Of a stretch of DNA of 26,378 bases, positions 23,531-26,378 are shown one piece after another. Under the pieces are notes generated by a model. That model was not told the DNA's origin, did not search any database, and worked only from the letters and a program-made list of their open reading frames with translations. The stretch comes from an uncultured Lachnospiraceae bacterium (lineage in GTDB: Bacteria; Bacillota; Clostridia; Lachnospirales; Lachnospiraceae), in NCBI GenBank assembly GCA_900554205.1, contig USGM01000035.1:1-26378 (forward strand), given 5' to 3'. A program made the translations under genes and the position numbers. Positions within the stretch are counted from its first letter, which is position 1, and the number at the start of each line of letters is the position of its first letter.

Positions 23531-23836
23531 AAGTTTTGTAAACCTGTGAGAAAGAGTAGTAGGCTTAAGGGAATATTACAGAGAGCTGCCGGAGGTGGGA
23601 TGGCAGCATAGGAACTTTTGCTGAATGGACTTTTGAGGCCGGTCTGAATTGATTGATTCCTTGCAAAGCAAGGATGGGTCAGGTAGGCACCGGCGGGATT
23701 CGGACCCGTTATCAAGCCGACGGATATGATGGTATTCGGAATAAGAGGACTTTAAAGTCAATTTGAGTGGCACCGCGAGGATCGTATGATCAGCGTCTCA
23801 AATGCATACCAGTGTATGCGTTTGGGGCGCTTTTTT
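23531..23836 (+). promoter_or_regulatory. T-box riboswitch, tRNA-Trp type (UGG specifier)
   Basis: This leader senses uncharged tRNA and lets transcription proceed when the amino acid is scarce. Stem I begins after AGAAAGAGTAGTAGG; its distal hairpin is GCTGCC (23585-23590) with GGCAGC (23602-23607) around GGAGGTGGGAT. On the 3' side the specifier loop reads CTGAATGGACTTTTGAG, placing UGG (Trp) at 23626-23628. The T-box core TGGCACCGCG is at 23768-23777. The antiterminator base pairs ATTTGAG (23761-23767) with CTCAAAT (23797-23803), and those 3' bases are also part of the terminator stem, so the two forms exclude each other. It controls the downstream ABC transporter. No open frame inside it is a gene. 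Confidence 0.95.
23793..23836 (+). terminator. Regulated intrinsic terminator of the T-box
   Basis: The stem GCGTCTCAAATGCATAC (23793-23809) pairs with 23814-23830 through G-U wobbles, with a four-base loop CAGT and six T residues after it. It shares 23797-23803 with the antiterminator. Confidence 0.92.
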
Positions 23837-23912
23837 GTATCTGCGTTTCACTCAGGCTACAGGCGCAAAACGAAAAAAATTTGCAGCCTATGAGGCAGAA
23901 AGAGGAAAAGTT

Positions 23913-24935
23913 ATGAAGAAGAAAATGATGGCAGTGATGATGATGGCAGTGATGGCAGCGGCGGCATTGACCGGCTGCGGCAAGGCGGCGTCTGCCGGGG
24001 AGGGTAGCTATACCATTGGTATTTCCCAGTTCGCGGTACACGGTTCCCTCGACAACTGTCGGGAAGGTTTCCTTGAGGGACTTGCCGAGGAAGGCATCAA
24101 GGAGGGCGAGAACCTGAAGGTCGAGTACGTCAACGCACAGGCGGAGCCGGGAACAGCGGCAATGATCGCAAATAACTTTGTCAGCAAAAATGTTGATCTG
24201 ATCTGTGCGATCGCCACACCTTCCGCAACGACGGCATATAATGCTACAATAAATTCAGATATTCCGGTTATCTACACGGCAGTTTCCGACCCTGCGGGCG
24301 CGGGACTGGCGAATGAGGACGGCAGCTCGGTCGGCAACCTGACGGGAACCTGCGATGCACTCGCTGTTGATGCACAGCTTGAGATGATCCGTGAGATTCT
24401 GCCGGATGCAAAGAATGTCGGCATCATCTATACGACAAGCGAAGCAAACTCTATCAGCACGGTTGCGGCATATCAGGAGGCAGCTTCCAAGTACGGTTTC
24501 GAGATCGTGACGACCGGTGTCACCGCGATGTCCGAGGTTCCGCTGGCTGCGGCTGACATGGTGAAGAAGGTGGACTGCATTACCAACCTGACAGACAACA
24601 CGGTTGTCAGCGCATTACAGAGCGTACTTGACGAGGCGAACAAGGCAGGTATTCCCGTCTTTGGCTCTGAGGTAGAGCAGGTCAAGGCAGGCTGTGTTGC
24701 ATCCATGGGTCTGGAATACTTTGAACTCGGAAAGCAGACCGGAAAGATGGCTGCAAAGGTGCTCAAGGGGGAGGCGAAGGCTTCCGACATGAAGTTCGAG
24801 ACCATTTCCGAGCCGAGCCTGTATGTGAATTTCGCAGCGGCAGATAAGATCGGACTTGTACTTCCTGAGAGATATAAAACCGACGCTTATCAGAGCTTTG
24901 ATGAAATTATCCTTGATTCAACAAGCACACAATAA
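23913..24935 (+). CDS. trpX: ABC transporter substrate-binding lipoprotein, tryptophan type (PF04392)
   Basis: Extracytoplasmic binding protein that captures the substrate of the ABC importer encoded with it. I chose ATG 23913, nine bases after AGAGGAAA; an upstream ATG at 23802 lies inside the T-box terminator and cannot be the start. The 340-residue protein begins with a lipoprotein signal and lipobox LTGC (Cys22). The rest is the ABC_sub_bind fold: YTIGISQFAVHGSLDNCREGF, NLKVEYVNAQAEPGTAAMIA, IYTAVSDPAGAGLA and VGIIYTTSEANS. This family matches the predicted tryptophan transporter TrpXYZ, and the UGG T-box supports tryptophan directly. A related precursor such as an indole compound is less likely. 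Confidence 0.93.
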   Translation: MKKKMMAVMMMAVMAAAALTGCGKAASAGEGSYTIGISQFAVHGSLDNCREGFLEGLAEEGIKEGENLKVEYVNAQAEPGTAAMIANNFVSKNVDLICAIATPSATTAYNATINSDIPVIYTAVSDPAGAGLANEDGSSVGNLTGTCDALAVDAQLEMIREILPDAKNVGIIYTTSEANSISTVAAYQEAASKYGFEIVTTGVTAMSEVPLAAADMVKKVDCITNLTDNTVVSALQSVLDEANKAGIPVFGSEVEQVKAGCVASMGLEYFELGKQTGKMAAKVLKGEAKASDMKFETISEPSLYVNFAAADKIGLVLPERYKTDAYQSFDEIILDSTSTQ

Positions 24936-24958
24936 AAAAGAAACGAGAGTGGAAAATT

Positions 24959-25837
24959 ATGGCATTGATCCTGAGTGTTCTGGAACAGGGGATGATTTAC
25001 GGCATCCTCGCATTGGGAGTTTATATTACCTATAAAATTTTGGATTTTCCTGATCTGACAGTGGATGGCAGCTTCCCCTTCGGGGCGGCTGTCACCGTCC
25101 GTCTGATCAGCCTTGGCGCACCTGCGATTGTGACGCTGCCGGTTGCTTTTCTCGGCGGCGCACTGGTCGGCATGTGCACCGGACTGATTCATGTAAAGCT
25201 GAAGGTTCGTGATCTGTTGTCCGGTATTGTCATGATGACAGGGCTGTACACGATCAACCTGTGGATGGCGGGAAGCGGCTATGTGCCGATTTTCAATCGG
25301 GAAACGATCTTTGACAACGGAATCACAAATAAACTCTTTGCCGGAGCACTCGGCAGCTTTAAGACAGTGATCGTGATTTTCCTTATCACAATGGCGGCGA
25401 AATATCTGCTTGACTGGTACATGAGTACGAAATCGGGCTTCCTTCTCAGGGCGGTCGGCGACAACGATACGATTGTGACCAGCCTCGGCGTAGACAAGGG
25501 CTTGATTAAGATTCTCGGACTTTCGATTGCGAACGGTCTGGTTTCCTTAAGCGGCTGTATCTATGCACAGCAGCAGCGCAGTTTTGAAATCTCCATCGGT
25601 ACAGGTGCGGTCGTTATCGGGCTTGCGAGTGTCATTATCGGCACGAGCCTGTTCAGGAAGCTTACCCTGCTCAGAGTGACCTCCAGTGTAATTATCGGTT
25701 CTGTTCTCTACAAGGCGTGTGTGGCGCTGGCAATGTATGCGGGGATTGATGCGAATGCAATCAAGCTCATCACGGCGGTGCTGTTCCTGATTATTCTTGT
25801 CATCAGTATGGACAGAAAGGGGAAGAAGAAATGTTAG
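24959..25837 (+). CDS. ABC transporter permease, tryptophan-type (TrpY-like)
   Basis: A 292-residue inner-membrane channel subunit of the branched-chain amino acid/sugar permease class (BPD_transp_2). About eight to nine hydrophobic segments are visible, starting LSVLEQGMIYGILALGVYIT. The conserved cytoplasmic coupling region is FLLRAVGDNDTIVTSLGVD near residues 160-178, followed by LSIANGLVSLSGCIYAQQQ. It is 23 bases downstream of the binding protein gene and overlaps the ATPase gene by seven bases. By context it moves tryptophan inward. Confidence 0.92.
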   Translation: MALILSVLEQGMIYGILALGVYITYKILDFPDLTVDGSFPFGAAVTVRLISLGAPAIVTLPVAFLGGALVGMCTGLIHVKLKVRDLLSGIVMMTGLYTINLWMAGSGYVPIFNRETIFDNGITNKLFAGALGSFKTVIVIFLITMAAKYLLDWYMSTKSGFLLRAVGDNDTIVTSLGVDKGLIKILGLSIANGLVSLSGCIYAQQQRSFEISIGTGAVVIGLASVIIGTSLFRKLTLLRVTSSVIIGSVLYKACVALAMYAGIDANAIKLITAVLFLIILVISMDRKGKKKC

Positions 25838-26378
25838 AGTTAAAGGGAATCTGCAAGAACTATAATCCCGGTTCTGTCAATGAAATCTGTCTGTTCAAGG
25901 ATTTTGACTTTACGGTGAAGGACGGCGAATTTGTCTCCGTAGTGGGGAGCAACGGTTCGGGAAAGACCTCCATGCTGAATATCATCTGCGGAAGCATTCC
26001 TGTGGATGCCGGGCAGATCCTGATTAATGGAGAGGATATTTCCGTTCAGAAGGATTATGTCAGACAGAGACATATCGGAAGAGTGTATCAGGATCCCTCC
26101 AAGGGAACCTGCCCCGGTATGACGATTCTGGAAAACATGTCCATTGCGGATAATAAGGGGAAGAGATATGGCTTGTCCAGAGGTGTGAACAAGGCGAAGC
26201 TGGAGGCGTACCGTGAAATGCTACGGCCTCTGAATCTCGGTCTGGAGGATAAGATGGGCGTGCAGGTGGGCGCTCTTTCGGGCGGTCAGCGGCAGGCGCT
26301 CTCGTTGCTCATGGCAACAATGACACCGATTGATTTTCTGATCTTGGATGAGCACACGGCGGCACTCGATCCTAAGAC
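25831..26378 (+). CDS. ABC transporter ATP-binding protein, partial at window end (TrpZ-like)
   Basis: ATPase of the same importer. It starts at ATG 25831, inside the end of the permease gene, and is still open at 26378, so about 182 residues are present and the C-terminus is outside. The N-terminus MLELKGICKNYNPGS leads to Walker A GSNGSGKTS near residue 50, the Q-loop VYQDPS, the signature LSGGQRQ near 150 and Walker B FLILDEHTAALDP. The histidine of the EHTAALDP motif is common in this subfamily. The H-loop would lie beyond the end. Overlap with the permease and shared T-box transcript make the three genes one operon. Confidence 0.93.
   Translation, partial: MLELKGICKNYNPGSVNEICLFKDFDFTVKDGEFVSVVGSNGSGKTSMLNIICGSIPVDAGQILINGEDISVQKDYVRQRHIGRVYQDPSKGTCPGMTILENMSIADNKGKRYGLSRGVNKAKLEAYREMLRPLNLGLEDKMGVQVGALSGGQRQALSLLMATMTPIDFLILDEHTAALDPK

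Noticed and set aside
23802..23912. Upstream start for the tryptophan-binding lipoprotein
   Set aside because: The ATG lies within the T-box terminator stem, and the added 37 residues would bury the lipoprotein signal peptide that begins at 23913.

Overview
The window looks like a chromosomal segment from a Gram-positive anaerobe of the class Clostridia, most likely family Lachnospiraceae. The basis is the gene families present (DUF1538 with a PII-like partner, a condensation-type acyltransferase with a zinc-ribbon membrane protein, a TGS-domain nucleoside kinase, a CmpB-like membrane protein), the Clostridia-type order dgt-dnaG-rpoD-trmK, a class A RNase P RNA and a tryptophan T-box leader. 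This is recognition by eye, not a database match. All supported genes lie on the + strand, so the segment is strongly co-directional.

Layout. 1-198: start of the window, with an imperfect inverted repeat and no convincing gene. 199-2439: an ABC exporter half-transporter with an unusual N-terminal extension and zinc ribbon. 2480-4758: a promoter driving a DUF1538 membrane protein translationally coupled to a tandem PII-like protein. 4798-5856: tRNA-Val(CAC), an orphan FliD-like protein and tRNA-Leu(CAG) with its own promoter and terminator. 5931-8883: a three-gene cassette (condensation-fold acyltransferase, zinc-ribbon membrane protein, HSL-type esterase). 8983-13701: the macromolecular synthesis operon (dGTPase-like protein, primase DnaG, sigma factor RpoD, TrmK). 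13759-15414: a nucleoside kinase. 15410-15643: a gene-free block of nested inverted repeats and two copies of a 62-bp repeat. 15714-16072: RNase P RNA with promoter and terminator. 16124-16966: a trypsin-like lipoprotein.

17065-19129: two neighbouring G3E (CobW/P47K) GTPases. One has a very His/Asp-rich metal-binding loop. The other carries a C-terminal region resembling DUF1980/TIGR03943. A YlmH-type S4 protein and a CmpB-like membrane protein follow. 20884-23477: a visibly AT-richer cassette of a family 2 glycosyltransferase, a PIG-L deacetylase and an LpxD-like N-acyltransferase, probably acquired and probably acting on a surface amino sugar. 23496-26378: a T-box leader with a UGG (Trp) specifier and an intrinsic terminator, followed by a tryptophan-type ABC uptake system (binding lipoprotein, permease, ATPase cut by the window end).

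The best candidates for under-described biology are the DUF1538/double-PII pair, the two-GTPase metal module with the G3E-DUF1980-like fusion, and the deacetylase/LpxD-like pair, which repeats the chemistry of LpxC/LpxD in an organism not expected to make lipid A. The T-box gives direct evidence for the substrate of the last transporter.
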